Assembly: GCF_021538895.1 (NCBI RefSeq)
Contig: NZ_JADDRL010000035.1
Location: forward strand, 21,116 to 85,115
Direction: 5' to 3'
Length of the DNA stretch: 64,000 nucleotides
Source: Streptomyces olivochromogenes
GTDB taxonomy: Bacteria; Actinomycetota; Actinomycetes; Streptomycetales; Streptomycetaceae
A model generated the notes under the pieces. That model was not told the origin of the DNA. It did no database searches and saw only the letters and a list, made by a program, of their open reading frames with translations. The translations under genes were made by a program, and so were the position numbers. Of this stretch, positions 44,064-53,353 are shown one piece after another (the first letter of the stretch is position 1; each line of letters opens with the position of its first letter).

Positions 44064-46175
44064 GTGTCCGTGCCGCGCAGCGTCGCACTGGAGCGCACCC
44101 TGTACACCTTGGCCGCGCCGGTCCTCGCCGCGGCCCCGAACCTCTACCCCGACAGCCGGGTGAACACCGTTATCGGGCTGGCGGGTGCCACCGGCATCGG
44201 TGGCGGGGTCCTGGCCGCCCGAAGCGACAAGCCCGGCGCAGGACGCAGGATCTTGCGCTGGTCCCCGCTGGTCCTGGCGGCCGCGGTCGATGTCGCCGCC
44301 AAGCACACGCCCGGCTGGGGTCCGTGGTGCCTGGACGCGCTGCTCGCCGCCGGATGGGCCGCGGCCGGCCTGCTGGTGCTTCCGTTTGCCCGGCACACCC
44401 GCCGCCACCACCGGCCCGCCCTCGCCACCCCGGCCCCGGCTGCGCAGCTGGAGCCCACCCCCGAGCCGTCCCCGGCGCAGCCGGACGACGGCGCCGACCC
44501 GTTCACCCGCCAGGTCCGTCAGCTGTGGGAGCTCCGCGGCATGCCCGGCCGAACCATCGTGGTCAGGGCCACCCCGCACCCCGGCATGCCGAACGATTTG
44601 TCGTTGTTGCTTCGCGCGTCCGAGGCCGGACGGCCCATCACCGGCCTCAAGGAAGACGACATCGCCGCCGCGTTCGGCGTCGACGCCACGGACGTGCACA
44701 TGGAGGCGGTGGCCCGGCAGTACGGGCGCGAGGGCGGCCCGGCCTGGAAGGAAGTCCATGTCACCCCCGATGCGGCGGAGCGGCGCCTCAAGGCCCCCAC
44801 CGCCCGCGAGTGGTGGGCCGACCGGATCGGCGGCGCCGGCGGCCCCGTGCCCGGCTCACAGTGGGTCAAGGAGGTCCGCGACAAGCAGCGCAGGGTTACC
44901 CACTACATCGCCCAGGTCTCCGACGAGATGGGCGAGCCGCGCGTCAACCAGCATGCCCTGGCCGCCGCGCTGAAGACCGGGTACGACGAAGGCCGGATGT
45001 TCGTCACCATCGACGGCAACCAAGTCTTGGTCTCCCTGTGGGACTCCAGCCCGCTCGCGCAGACTTTCCCCGCCACTAGGGAGCTGCTGACTCCGGACAA
45101 GGACGGGCGCTGGGTGACCGGCTACCTCGGCAACGGCCAGCCCGCCCGCAACCGCGTCTATACCGACCGGGGCGCCGCCCACGGCCTGTTCGTCGCCCCC
45201 TCCGGCGGCGGCAAGACCCAGTTGATGAGCCTGCACGTCGCGGCCGACGCCCTGTTCGGAGCCGTGGTCTGGATGGCCACCGAGGCCCCGGACGAGAAGA
45301 CCCTCGCACTGGGCGAGCACACCGCCCGCTACGGCGTCGGCGCGCTCTACATGATCCGGCTCCTGCGGGCGTTGGATGCGCTGATGGAGATCCGCGGCGA
45401 GATGTTGTGGGAGGACGGCCTGGTCCACGACTGGGATCCCGGCCGGGCGGGTTGCCCCTACCGGATGCTGTCCGCCTACCTGGATGAGTTCCTCTCCGCT
45501 GCCCGCGACGGCCTGTATGGCGCGGAGATCATGGACCTGGCCGAGCGGGTGTCGGTCAAGGGCCGCAAGTACGGCATCGGCATCAAGGTCGCAGGTCAAA
45601 GCGTCTACGTCCAGGACGGGTTCACGCAGTTGTTGTGCGAGAACCTCCGTGAGAATTGCATCCCCGTCGTGCTGAAGGTGGCGCCGAAGAAGGTGTCCGA
45701 CATGTTCAAGGCCCTCGGTATCCCGTCCGAGTACATTCCTGATCCCCTCCCCCGCTCGTTCTCCTCTGCGGAGGAGGGCCGGATCGAGCGGGTGATGCGT
45801 GGCGAGCCGGAGCCGCCCGCCGACTCCAACACGGGCGGGGCCGGCTGGATCGTGGAAGCCAAGCAGCCCGAGGTCCTGCGCACGTTGTTCATGGATTTCA
45901 AGGCCGGCATCGACGGCTACTTCCCCAACACCATCGCCACCCTGACCGAGCGCGAGATCCGCGAGCTCGACGCGCGGGGCCTGTGGTTCGACTGGAACGA
46001 GCCGCCCCGGCCCGGGGAGTTCGGCCCCGAGCCCAGCGACGACGAGGACGACGACGCGTCCAGGAAGGGCGGCGGCAAGCGCCGTAGCGGTGGTGGGACG
46101 TCCGCAACGCGCCGCGACGCGGTCACCTCAGCCCGCCAGGCGCTGGAGGCCATCAAGAACCTCTCCGGCGTCTGA
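44064..46175 (+). CDS. traB: TraB/FtsK-like conjugative DNA translocase
   Basis: The GTG at 44064 (AAGGAG upstream) gives 703 residues. Two or more membrane spans lie near the N-terminus (VIGLAGATGIGGGVLAARSD, LLAAGWAAAGLLVLPFA). The motor domain has Walker A (FVAPSGGGKTQLMSL, near residue 378) and Walker B (MLSAYLDEFLSAARDG, near 470), and an acidic/basic tail follows. In actinomycetes a single FtsK-like ATPase moves double-stranded DNA between mycelial cells. Symbol traB is by role; sequence identity to a named TraB was not checked. Confidence 0.8.
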   Translation: MSVPRSVALERTLYTLAAPVLAAAPNLYPDSRVNTVIGLAGATGIGGGVLAARSDKPGAGRRILRWSPLVLAAAVDVAAKHTPGWGPWCLDALLAAGWAAAGLLVLPFARHTRRHHRPALATPAPAAQLEPTPEPSPAQPDDGADPFTRQVRQLWELRGMPGRTIVVRATPHPGMPNDLSLLLRASEAGRPITGLKEDDIAAAFGVDATDVHMEAVARQYGREGGPAWKEVHVTPDAAERRLKAPTAREWWADRIGGAGGPVPGSQWVKEVRDKQRRVTHYIAQVSDEMGEPRVNQHALAAALKTGYDEGRMFVTIDGNQVLVSLWDSSPLAQTFPATRELLTPDKDGRWVTGYLGNGQPARNRVYTDRGAAHGLFVAPSGGGKTQLMSLHVAADALFGAVVWMATEAPDEKTLALGEHTARYGVGALYMIRLLRALDALMEIRGEMLWEDGLVHDWDPGRAGCPYRMLSAYLDEFLSAARDGLYGAEIMDLAERVSVKGRKYGIGIKVAGQSVYVQDGFTQLLCENLRENCIPVVLKVAPKKVSDMFKALGIPSEYIPDPLPRSFSSAEEGRIERVMRGEPEPPADSNTGGAGWIVEAKQPEVLRTLFMDFKAGIDGYFPNTIATLTEREIRELDARGLWFDWNEPPRPGEFGPEPSDDEDDDASRKGGGKRRSGGGTSATRRDAVTSARQALEAIKNLSGV

Positions 46176-46265
46176 CTCTCCCCCGCCCCGCTCATCCCCG
46201 GGGCCGGCCTGCCCGAGCCCGGCTGGCCCCATCCCACCCAGATCCCGAAGGAGGCACCACCCGCC

Positions 46266-46454
46266 GTGGCCCTTTCCATCTCCGCCGCCGTGCTGTTGGG
46301 CGTCATCGTCTTCGTCCTGATCAAGGGCGGCTACGTCCGCTTCGGTTCCATGCTGGCCTGCGCCCTGTTCGGCTTCACCCTCGCCGCGACCGGTCTGGCC
46401 CCGGTCATCAACAGCGGACTCGTCTCGCTAGCCGGACTGCTCTCCAGCTTCTGA
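46266..46454 (+). CDS. Small spread-type membrane protein
   Basis: The GTG at 46266 follows GAAGGAGG. The 62 residues form two hydrophobic spans: MALSISAAVLLGVIVFVLIK, then LACALFGFTLAATGLAPVI. Such proteins follow the translocase gene in Streptomyces elements and aid intramycelial spread of the element. Confidence 0.7.
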   Translation: MALSISAAVLLGVIVFVLIKGGYVRFGSMLACALFGFTLAATGLAPVINSGLVSLAGLLSSF

Positions 46455-46464
46455 CCGCAGGGAA

Positions 46465-46626
46465 CTATGCCTCGGTCCAGGGCGGGTCGGGGGTGTAGTT
46501 GAGTCCGTCGCAGAAGCGGCAGTCCCACTCCGAGGGGATCTCCCACTTGTCGACCCAGAAGCCGACCTGCTTGCCCACGAAGTAGTTGTCCCCACCGCAC
46601 CACCCGCACTCGAAGACGAACTCCAC
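46465..46626 (-). CDS. 53-residue zinc-ribbon protein
   Basis: Read on the minus strand from a GTG at 46626 (AAGGGG upstream), the frame encodes MEFVFECGWCGGDNYFVGKQ, then EWDCRFCDGLNYTPDPP. The CxxC...CxxC arrangement predicts one zinc ribbon. It is convergent with the spread protein and has strong codon bias. Confidence 0.6.
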   Translation of the reverse strand: MEFVFECGWCGGDNYFVGKQVGFWVDKWEIPSEWDCRFCDGLNYTPDPPWTEA

Positions 46627-46780
46627 CCGATCCCCTTCCCCGCGCCGGTTCGTTCGAGGATGCCGGGGATGCGGGTGCGGTGGCTACCCGCCCGTTCCTG
46701 CCCCAACTACGCCGAGTGGGCTGGAACTGCGGGGCACTGAACTACACCCCGCCCAGCACCCAGCGCCCCTCAACGCGCCA

Positions 46781-46827
46781 CGGCGAAGGGCGCCGCCGGA
46801 GTTCGTGTCCGGCGGCGCCCTTCGCCG
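46781..46827. terminator. Perfect 20-base-pair hairpin
   Basis: CGGCGAAGGGCGCCGCCGGA at 46781..46800 and its exact reverse complement at 46808..46827 surround a seven-base loop. It lies upstream of the minus-strand zinc-ribbon gene and ahead of the next plus-strand gene. Confidence 0.8.
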
Positions 46828-46908
46828 ACGCGCGTCCACTCCCCCGCGCGCCCTCCCGGCCACCGCGGCCAACAGGGTGCTCCCTTTCGCGTGATCGGAG
46901 AGAGCCCG

Positions 46909-47406
46909 ATGGACCCCCTGCACGCTCAGCACGGCATGCCCGAGTCCGGGTCCGAGGCCGCGGCCGAAGCCCGCCGCCTGATCGACGACTGGGCGAGCAA
47001 GCCCGTCCAGCACCACCCCACCTCGTTCCGCGACGACACCCAGCCGCCGGCCTTCGGCACCACCCCGCCCGTCAAGCAGGACGACCGCCGGATCGTGCCG
47101 GCCTGGGCGGCCGGGATCGCCGTCGCGAGCATTGGCGTCGGCGCGGGTGTCACCGGCATCGGTTGCGGGGCCTGGCTGGTGCTCCAGGGCCTGGCCTCCG
47201 TCACGCTCAACGGCGTTCTCATGGTCACCCTGCCGTTCGCGGGGCTGGCCATGGCCGCCACCGCCGTCGGCGGCGTGATCAGCAAGGTGCGCTCCGCCGT
47301 CACCAGGAACGTCTACGAGGGTCCGGTCACCCATCACACCGAGATCCACAACAACAGCACCACGCGCGGGGCGTTCTTCGCCCGCACCCGCAACGAGATC
47401 CGCTGA
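46909..47406 (+). CDS. Spread-type membrane protein (DUF6251-like)
   Basis: The ATG at 46909 (GGAGAG upstream) gives 165 residues beginning MDPLHAQHGMPESGSEAAAE, a soluble helix, then two spans (GIAVASIGVGAGVTGIGCGA, TLPFAGLAMAATAVGGVI) and a polar C-terminus. This layout is typical of Streptomyces element proteins that accompany transfer, and I recall it as DUF6251. Assignment is by pattern only. Confidence 0.65.
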   Translation: MDPLHAQHGMPESGSEAAAEARRLIDDWASKPVQHHPTSFRDDTQPPAFGTTPPVKQDDRRIVPAWAAGIAVASIGVGAGVTGIGCGAWLVLQGLASVTLNGVLMVTLPFAGLAMAATAVGGVISKVRSAVTRNVYEGPVTHHTEIHNNSTTRGAFFARTRNEIR

Positions 47407-47612
47407 CCGGCTCCGGCCGCCCAGCCCGCCGAAGACGCCCCGGACAACGTGCACCCGCTCCAAGCGCTGACCCGCCGCCCTGCCTGGCTCTCGCCCGCCC
47501 TGCGCGGGCGAGGACCGGACAGGCCGACCGGCCGCCTCACCACGCCGCGTCGACGGACCGGCTGTCGGCGGGGCGCAGCACTGCCCGCCACCAATCTGTT
47601 GGAGGACACACC

Positions 47613-47720
47613 GTGCTCATCCCTCGCCCGCGCCGCCGGATCGGCAGGCCCCGCCCGCAGCGTCCCGGCCCGCGCCACCCGCACCGGCCCCACCGGCTTC
47701 CCCGGGCCTGGAGCCGGTGA
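47613..47720 (+). CDS. Possible 35-residue Arg/Pro-rich peptide or frameshifted gene start
   Basis: A GTG at 47613 with TTGGAGGAC upstream starts MLIPRPRRRIGRPRPQRPGP and stops after 35 residues. Downstream in another frame LHEAADLITAQAGQPSFGLP reads like the end of the same kind of small protein, so the gene may be frameshifted. The rest of 47407..47841 shows nothing else. Confidence 0.35.
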   Translation: MLIPRPRRRIGRPRPQRPGPRHPHRPHRLPRAWSR

Positions 47721-47841
47721 TGCCGCACCTCGGAAGAACGACGCCTCCCGCCCCTGCACGAAGCCGCCGACCTCATCACCGCCCAGGCCGGGCAACCCTC
47801 ATTCGGGCTGCCCGCGCCCTTGATTCCCAAGGAGTTGCCGA

Positions 47842-47972
47842 ATGACCGCCCTCCTCTACCCGGATCTGCCGAAGAACGCCCTCGTGGTGCTGATCGGTGC
47901 CTCCGGTGCCGGGAAGTCCGTGCTTGCCGCGACCTGGCCGCCCAGTCAGGTTGTCAGCCTCGACAGTCTGAG
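47842..47972 (+). pseudogene. 5' part of a P-loop kinase-like gene, cut by an insertion sequence
   Basis: From ATG 47842 (AAGGAG upstream) the frame reads ALVVLIGASGAGKSVLAATW, a Walker A motif, then VVSLDSL, where an insertion sequence starts. The missing part resumes at 49649. Joined across one copy of the CTGAG duplication, the sequence continues in frame as SLRGVMADDCGDQSATAD. The intact product would be a polynucleotide-kinase-like ATPase of about 317 residues. Confidence 0.85.
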
Positions 47973-48111
47973 TGGCTGTTGTCGTTCCGATCTTGAGGGC
48001 TGCACGTCGAACGGGAGTCTCGATCGGGTGGTTGCCGCCGGCTGCGGGCATGAAGGCAGGGCCTCTTGGTAGCTCGGGGTTGCGAAGCCAACCGAGATCC
48101 AGGAGACCCTG

Positions 48112-49029
48112 TTGCCGCAGTTGTACGTGTTCGCGCCGGTGGAGTTCAACTCGGCTGCACCGACGTGTGATTGTGTCGCTCACCGGTTCGGAAACGCGGT
48201 CGATCACCCGGAACGTGTTCGGCGGTATCCCTCGGACATGACGGACGCGGAGTGGGCCGTGGTCCGGCCGCTGCTCCCGGTGCCGGGCTGGTTGCGTGGC
48301 CGGGGTGGGCAGCCGGAGGCGTACTGCCACCGGTCGATACTCGATGCGATCCGCTACCTCGTCGACAATGGCATCAAGTGGCGGGCGATGCCGGCGGACT
48401 TCCCGCCGTGGGACCGGGTCTACGCGTTTTTCCGCCGCTGGCGCGACCATGCCCTGGTCAGGGAGTTCCACGACCGGCTGCGCGCCAGGGTCCGCGAGAG
48501 GCTGGGCCGCGACGCGGAGCCGAGTGCGGGTGTGCTCGACTCGCAGTCCGTCAAGGCAGACGCCGTCGTCGGCGCCGACAGCCGCGGCTTCGACGGCGGC
48601 AAGCTGATCAACGGGCGCAAGCGGCACGTCGTGGTCGACACGCTCGGCCTGCTGCTGGGCGTGATGGTGACCGCCGCGGACACCGGCGACCGCATCGCCG
48701 CCCGGGTGCTGCTCGCGCAGGTGGCCGACACGCACCACCGCCTCGCCCTCATCTGGGCTGATGGCGGCTACACCGGCAGCCTCGTCGAGTACTGCCTGGC
48801 CACGCTCGCGCTGGTCCTGGCGATCGTCAAACGCAGCGACGACATGCGCGGCTTCGTGGTGCTGCCCAAGCGGTGGATCGTCGAGCGTCTCTTCGCCCAC
48901 CTGATGCGCACCCGCCGCATGGCCCGCGACTACGAACGCCGCACCACCAGCGCCGAAGCGATGGTCTACTGGTCGATGATCCTGCTCATGACGCGCCGCC
49001 TGGCCCGGCCACACTCTGGGCGAGGGTGA
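48112..49029 (+). CDS. IS5-family DDE transposase
   Basis: The 305-residue frame contains the classic block RRYPSDMTDAEWAVVRPLLP, then GIKWRAMPADFPPWDRVYAF, the first catalytic Asp in VLDSQSVKADAVVG, and a C-terminal WIVERLFAHLMRTRRMARDY with the YREK-type glutamate. The start may be later (ATG 48238); the first 42 residues are less typical. It is intact, so the element may be mobile. Confidence 0.9.
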   Translation: MPQLYVFAPVEFNSAAPTCDCVAHRFGNAVDHPERVRRYPSDMTDAEWAVVRPLLPVPGWLRGRGGQPEAYCHRSILDAIRYLVDNGIKWRAMPADFPPWDRVYAFFRRWRDHALVREFHDRLRARVRERLGRDAEPSAGVLDSQSVKADAVVGADSRGFDGGKLINGRKRHVVVDTLGLLLGVMVTAADTGDRIAARVLLAQVADTHHRLALIWADGGYTGSLVEYCLATLALVLAIVKRSDDMRGFVVLPKRWIVERLFAHLMRTRRMARDYERRTTSAEAMVYWSMILLMTRRLARPHSGRG

Positions 49030-49564
49030 ACCTGCCCGGCGCAGGCTCGGCCAGCCAGCCGCGCGCGACCAGGCGTTTCGCCTTCGACCGCAGTGCCTCC
49101 ACCCGTGCCGGCACCGCGTCCAGGCCGAACAAGGTGGCCAACTCTTGGCAGGTCAGCGGCCCTTGATGGAGCCGGCCCCGGTCCGCCAGGGCCTGAAGGA
49201 TGCGCTGGTAGTCCACCGACAGCACCGACCAGGCCAGCCCCTGACGCCACACCGGCACCTGCGACTTCGGCTTCACCGCATCCGGCACCTGCGACGTCTT
49301 TCCGGTCTGCTCCCCGGCGGCCGGCGCGGTCCCCTCAACCCGGGCGTGGTCCTGCCCGCTCTCGTCCGCCGGGGCCAGCACCTCGCCAACCCGCGAGCAG
49401 GCGACGGCCCACTCCTTCCATTCCCGCTCCGCCACGGCCAGCTCGGCCTGGATACGGTCGGCCTCCTCCCGCAGCTCGTCCACCCGACGGCGAGCACCCA
49501 GCTCACGCTGTTCCAACAGCCCGACCACCGACGGCATCCACGACCTCCCAGGGAGCGACAGCAC
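48986..49564 (-). CDS. Passenger protein of the insertion sequence
   Basis: The 192 residues begin with a coiled coil (LGARRRVDELREEADRIQAE), then a conserved part (WRQGLAWSVLSVDYQRILQA, CQELATLFGLDAVPARVEAL) ending with a winged-helix-like segment (RSKAKRLVARGWLAE). Similar genes occur next to transposases in Streptomyces. It overlaps the transposase gene tail to tail. A regulatory role in transposition is possible. Confidence 0.7.
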   Translation of the reverse strand: MLSLPGRSWMPSVVGLLEQRELGARRRVDELREEADRIQAELAVAEREWKEWAVACSRVGEVLAPADESGQDHARVEGTAPAAGEQTGKTSQVPDAVKPKSQVPVWRQGLAWSVLSVDYQRILQALADRGRLHQGPLTCQELATLFGLDAVPARVEALRSKAKRLVARGWLAEPAPGRFTLAQSVAGPGGAS

Positions 49565-49648
49565 GACAGGCCACTACTCCCACCGAATCACCGACCCCAC
49601 GCCCGACCAGCGGAAACGCGGCGATCACGTCCGGAAAGACAACAGCTT

Positions 49649-50473
49649 CTGAGGGGCGTCATGGCTGACGACTGCGGTGATCAGAGCGCCACGGCCGACG
49701 CGGTCGACACGATGCTCCTGATCGTGAACCGCAGGCTGGCCCGCGGCTTGAACACGGTCGTGGACGCCACGAGCGTCTTGGCCAAGGACAGGGCCCTGTT
49801 GGTCGATGTGGCACAGAAGCACAACATGCCGGTCATCGCGGTCCTCGTTTCCACCCCGCTGCCCGTGTGCATCAAGCGGCAGCAGACCCGGCCCGCCAAC
49901 CGGAGGGTGCCCGAGGACACGATCACCGCCCAGCACCGGGCCATGGTCCACTCCTATTCGAACCTGCGCAGCGAGGGCTTCAACGACGTCGTCTTCTCCG
50001 ACAGCCTGTACCGGCTGGAGCCGTTCCTGGAGCAGATCAGCAACCTCCGGATCCGGGAGCTCGGACAGGGCGGTGATGACGGCTTGGGCGACCTGATGCT
50101 CCCCCGCCGGTTCTTCGGTCCTGAACTCCTGTCGCTGTGGCGGTGGAAGGACGGCTCCGCCCTCGCCGGAGACGACCGCGTCGCGGAGATTCGCATCGGC
50201 CAGCAGTACCTCACCCTCGACCTGCGCACGGACGTCGACGGCGAGGGCAGTATCGGCTTCGAGGTCCTGCTGCCCTGCCCCTTCGACGATGAATGTGACG
50301 GTGAGGCGTGGGCGCCGGCCTACACGGTCACCGACCTGTGGGGCGCGCTCACCGGCGACCGCGACCAGGACCCGGACATCGTGTGCACCGTCCACGGCAG
50401 CTTCGACGACGTCGACCAGGAGGCCGACGACCACGCTGGGCAGGCTCTGCACGAAACCTCTGGGAGCGTGTGA
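49649..50473 (+). pseudogene. 3' part of the split P-loop kinase-like gene
   Basis: This continues the interrupted gene: DDCGDQSATADAVDTMLLIV, then GLNTVVDATSVLAKDRALLV and CIKRQQTRPANRRVPEDTI, matching the lid/acceptor part of PNK-type kinases (Asp-Ala-Thr, Arg-rich lid). The C-terminal 120 residues form an extra domain. An internal ATG at 49661 could allow a truncated product without the P-loop. The stop overlaps the start of the next gene (TGATG). Confidence 0.8.
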
Positions 50474-50964
50474 TGACCTTCCGTGGAACCAGCGTTTTTC
50501 CTGACTGGACGGACTGGCAGCTTGCCCGGGAGCTTCTGCGTCACGTCGGCTGCGCCGATGGCGAGCAGCGCATCGCCGAGCTGTTCACCGAGGAAGAGGT
50601 CCGCCGGGTCAACGCGTACTTGGCCGCTGGCCGTCCCGACACCGACCGTCTGACCGCCATCGAGACCCGGCTGAAGGCCGTCCCTGACGGCTGGCGGCAG
50701 CGGGAAGCCGACGCCGGTCTCATCGAGGACGCCGACGGACACCCCATCGCGGTCCTCGGCACCAGCGGCGACGTGCAGCTTCGCCTCGGGGAGTTCCTCG
50801 CCTCTGCCCCAGCCGACGCCGAATGGCTCGCTCAGCAACTGAGGTGGGCGTGGACGCAGTTGGACAAGCTACGCGACCGGATCGACGACGCCGGAAGCCT
50901 CATGGTCCGCACCCACGTCGAGACCGCTATTGGCTACGTCCGCGGCTCACGAGAGACGGGATGA
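50473..50964 (+). CDS. Helical protein coupled to the kinase-like gene
   Basis: The ATG at 50473 overlaps the upstream stop. The 163 residues include LLRHVGCADGEQRIAELFTE and AQQLRWAWTQLDKLRDRID, mostly helices, with no catalytic motif. Coupling suggests it works with the kinase-like protein, whose gene is now broken. Confidence 0.6.
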   Translation: MTFRGTSVFPDWTDWQLARELLRHVGCADGEQRIAELFTEEEVRRVNAYLAAGRPDTDRLTAIETRLKAVPDGWRQREADAGLIEDADGHPIAVLGTSGDVQLRLGEFLASAPADAEWLAQQLRWAWTQLDKLRDRIDDAGSLMVRTHVETAIGYVRGSRETG

Positions 50965-51063
50965 GGTCCCAGCCGCCTCACCCGCACCCGCACCGGTGAG
51001 GTGGCCCGCCGCGAAAGCCGGCCTCTAGCACAACCTCATCCCCTATCGAGATGCGGAGAACAC

Positions 51064-51270
51064 ATGCCCCTGCCAGATTGGCTCACCAGTCAAGTCACGG
51101 CCGCCCAGGCCGAAGGCGAGGCCGATGGTACGGCGTGGACCGTCTACGTGACCACGGATGACGGCCTCGCCCAGATGGCCGGTGCTCATGACCGTGAGCA
51201 TGCTCAGCGTTGGCTCGACGAGTCTGGGCGCACGGGCCTTGTAGCCCCCAGTCCCCGAGACACCGCCTGA
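51064..51270 (+). CDS. Hypothetical protein of 68 residues
   Basis: From ATG 51064 with GGAG upstream the frame reads PLPDWLTSQVTAAQAEGEAD and AWTVYVTTDDGLAQMAGAHD. It is small and soluble. No family was recognised. Confidence 0.5.
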   Translation: MPLPDWLTSQVTAAQAEGEADGTAWTVYVTTDDGLAQMAGAHDREHAQRWLDESGRTGLVAPSPRDTA

Positions 51271-51455
51271 CGACTCCGGTGTCTGTCGAGAGGGGCCGCC
51301 CGCCTCGACGCGTACGTGTTCGCCCCGGTCCCGGCCACGGCCACGGCCTGACGGACCTCCGTCCTCCCCGGCCCCAAACGACGGAGCCGTGGCGGGCGCG
51401 GTGGCCCTGATCTGACGGGTCCGCGGACCGCCCGGACCATCCCCTTACACAGCAA

Positions 51456-51496
51456 GAGGCGCACCCCCCCGGCCTGGACAGCTTGGGGTGCGCCTC
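51456..51496 (+). terminator. Hairpin, copy of the one before the GGDEF gene
   Basis: GAGGCGCACCCC and GGGGTGCGCCTC form a strong stem. The same hairpin and the about 100 bases after it recur at 56510..56650 ahead of the intact GGDEF gene. Confidence 0.7.
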
Positions 51497-51497
51497 T

Positions 51498-51919
51498 CCC
51501 ACATCCGCCCTCACGGGCGGGAGGAGGTTTCATCATGCCTGCACCCAGCGTCTTACGGCAGCCGTCCCGCGTATTCCTCGCCACGGCGGCCGTGCACCCT
51601 CCTCGCCACCGCCAGCAGCGACGGCACGGTCCGGCTGTGGAACCCGGCCACCCACAAGCTCATCGGCCAACTCACCGGCCACCAGGACGCGGTCCACGCG
51701 GTGGCGTTCTCGCCCGACGGCACCCTCCTCGCCACCGCAGGCCACGACCGCACGGTCCGGCTGTGGAACCCCGCCACCCATGAACCCATCGGCCAACCCC
51801 TCACCGGCCACCAAGGCACGATCCTCGCGGTGGCGATCTCACCCGACAGCACCCTCCTTGCCACCGCAGGCCACGACACGGTCCGGCTGTGGACAACCCC
51901 TGCTACGGCACGGATGTGA
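51498..51919 (+). pseudogene. GGDEF-gene start joined to a WD40 fragment
   Basis: Bases 51498..51597 match the 5' untranslated region and first 20 codons of the GGDEF gene at 56589 (for example ATCCGCCCTCACGGGC and CGTCTTACG). At about 51598 the sequence switches to WD40 repeats: DGTVRLWNPATHKLIGQLTG, FSPDGTLLATAGHDRTVRLW and a third partial unit, then a stop. Three blades cannot form a full propeller. This is a recombination scar rather than a working gene. Confidence 0.65.
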
Positions 51920-52178
51920 TGTGCCTCAAACATCTGACCGGCACAATCGCCCTCAATCCGGAGCGGCATGCCCGGATACCTCGCGGTCTTGAGGCTGAAT
52001 GGGGGGTCCGCTGGCGAGAGCTAGAGCATGGCTCGGGCGAGGATGGCAACGGGTGCCTGACGTTCCACCGCTGGTCCGCGCGCCCCGTTCACCGGCCCGA
52101 ATCGTGCCAGTCCGCACTCAAGTCCCGGAATCCCACCGCGGGTTCCGGTGGCGGTCGCCCGGAGCCCATGATGTGGCC

Positions 52179-52730
52179 ATGAAGATCCCCGACCGACGCG
52201 TCGAACTGTTCACCGGCACCGGCAGTGTGGACCGGTTCAGCGGCCCCGCGACCGGCGACGAGCGGGACATGCTTGTGGCTATGTTGGACGCCCAACGCGC
52301 CATCCTGAAGCTGAAGTGCTTCGGACTGGGGCCGGAGTTGGCCCTGCGGTCCGTTTCCCCGTCTTCGCTCTCCCTGCTTGGCCTGGTCCGGCATCTCGCC
52401 GACGTGGAACGCCGCTGGTTCCGGGCCGTGCTCGCCGGGCACGACGTCGAGCTGCGCTTCTCCTCCACCGACGTTCCCGAGGGCGACTTCGACGGCACCA
52501 GCCCCGACCCCGAGATCATCGAGACGTCCTGGGCGGCCTGGCACGCCGAAGTCGCCTTTGCGGGAGCGTTCGTCGCCGAGGCGACGCATCTCGACATCGA
52601 GGGCCACGACCCCTGGCGGGGCACGGTCTCCCTGCGCTGGGTGCTCATCCACATGATCGAGGAGTACGCCCGTCACAACGGACACGCCGACCTGATCCGC
52701 GAACGGATTGACGGCGCCGTCGGGGTGTGA
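52179..52730 (+). CDS. DinB/DUF664 family protein
   Basis: The ATG at 52179 gives 183 residues. Motifs include MLVAMLDAQRAILKLKCFGL, LLGLVRHLADVERRWFRAVL and LRWVLIHMIEEYARHNGHAD, which supply the three His positions expected of the DinB metal site. In actinobacteria this superfamily includes mycothiol-dependent transferases and detoxification enzymes. The substrate is unknown. Confidence 0.85.
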   Translation: MKIPDRRVELFTGTGSVDRFSGPATGDERDMLVAMLDAQRAILKLKCFGLGPELALRSVSPSSLSLLGLVRHLADVERRWFRAVLAGHDVELRFSSTDVPEGDFDGTSPDPEIIETSWAAWHAEVAFAGAFVAEATHLDIEGHDPWRGTVSLRWVLIHMIEEYARHNGHADLIRERIDGAVGV

Positions 52731-52793
52731 CGCCGGGTGGCTGCGCTGGGCCGTTTTCGGCTTCGGTCGTACAGATGAAAGTGAGACAGCAGC

Positions 52794-53066
52794 ATGCACG
52801 TTCATTTTGAAGCCGTAGACCCAGAGAAAATGATCAGGTTCTGGGGCAGCATCCCGGGTCATGGTGCGTACAGCGTCGGCGAAGCGAAGTCCCCGGCCGT
52901 GCTGCCGGTCGTCACCGTCCTTGCCGGAACGATCGCCGAACAGGTTCAGATACTGATCGGCAAAGGCGCCTCTCTGGTGGAACTCCACGATCCCGTGCAA
53001 GCCCTGATGACGGATCCGGAAGGCAACAGGTTCATGGTGGCGCTCGACCCCGATCACGAAGCATGA
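52794..53066 (+). CDS. Short VOC/glyoxalase-like protein
   Basis: The 90 residues start MHVHFEAVDPEKMIRFWGSI and end LMTDPEGNRFMVALDPDHEA, the typical ends of a VOC domain, but the middle is about 30-40 residues shorter than usual. It is probably internally deleted or a minimal form. Confidence 0.5.
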   Translation: MHVHFEAVDPEKMIRFWGSIPGHGAYSVGEAKSPAVLPVVTVLAGTIAEQVQILIGKGASLVELHDPVQALMTDPEGNRFMVALDPDHEA

Positions 53067-53353
53067 CGTTCTCCAGCGTGGACGCAGCCCGGCGCACGCC
53101 ACTCACCCTTTAAAGGGCGGCGGGTGGACGATCCGGTGTGGGGCGCGTTGTTGTGCACGGACGGACCGGTTGGACCTGCCGTATCGAGTCGTAAACCAGG
53201 CCGCGTGAGTCCCGCCACAGCTTCCCGGCATCCGCTCCATGGAACGGGGGGTTTGAACCAAGGGGCGCTGCCTTCCGTTGTGCTGACGAAGCATTCAGCA
53301 AGGTAGGTGGTCCGCCGCAGAGACCGTCGCCTTCACACAGGGAGGGTATCCAC

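Larger units (their letters stand above)
47973..49648. mobile_element. Insertion sequence of 1676 bases with IS5-type transposase
   Basis: The ends are inverted: TGGCTGTTGTCGTTCC at 47973 and the reverse complement of 49633..49648 (AAGCTGTTGTCTTTCC), 13 of 16 identical. The element is flanked by CTGAG at 47968..47972 and 49649..49653. It carries an IS5-family transposase on the plus strand and a convergent second gene on the minus strand. Removing the element plus one CTGAG restores an open gene, which confirms the borders. Confidence 0.9.

Noticed and set aside
50369..50376. GACCCGGA word resembling a TraB recognition sequence
   Set aside because: The clt site of TraB elements needs several clustered copies; only isolated copies were noticed in the window, some within unrelated genes.
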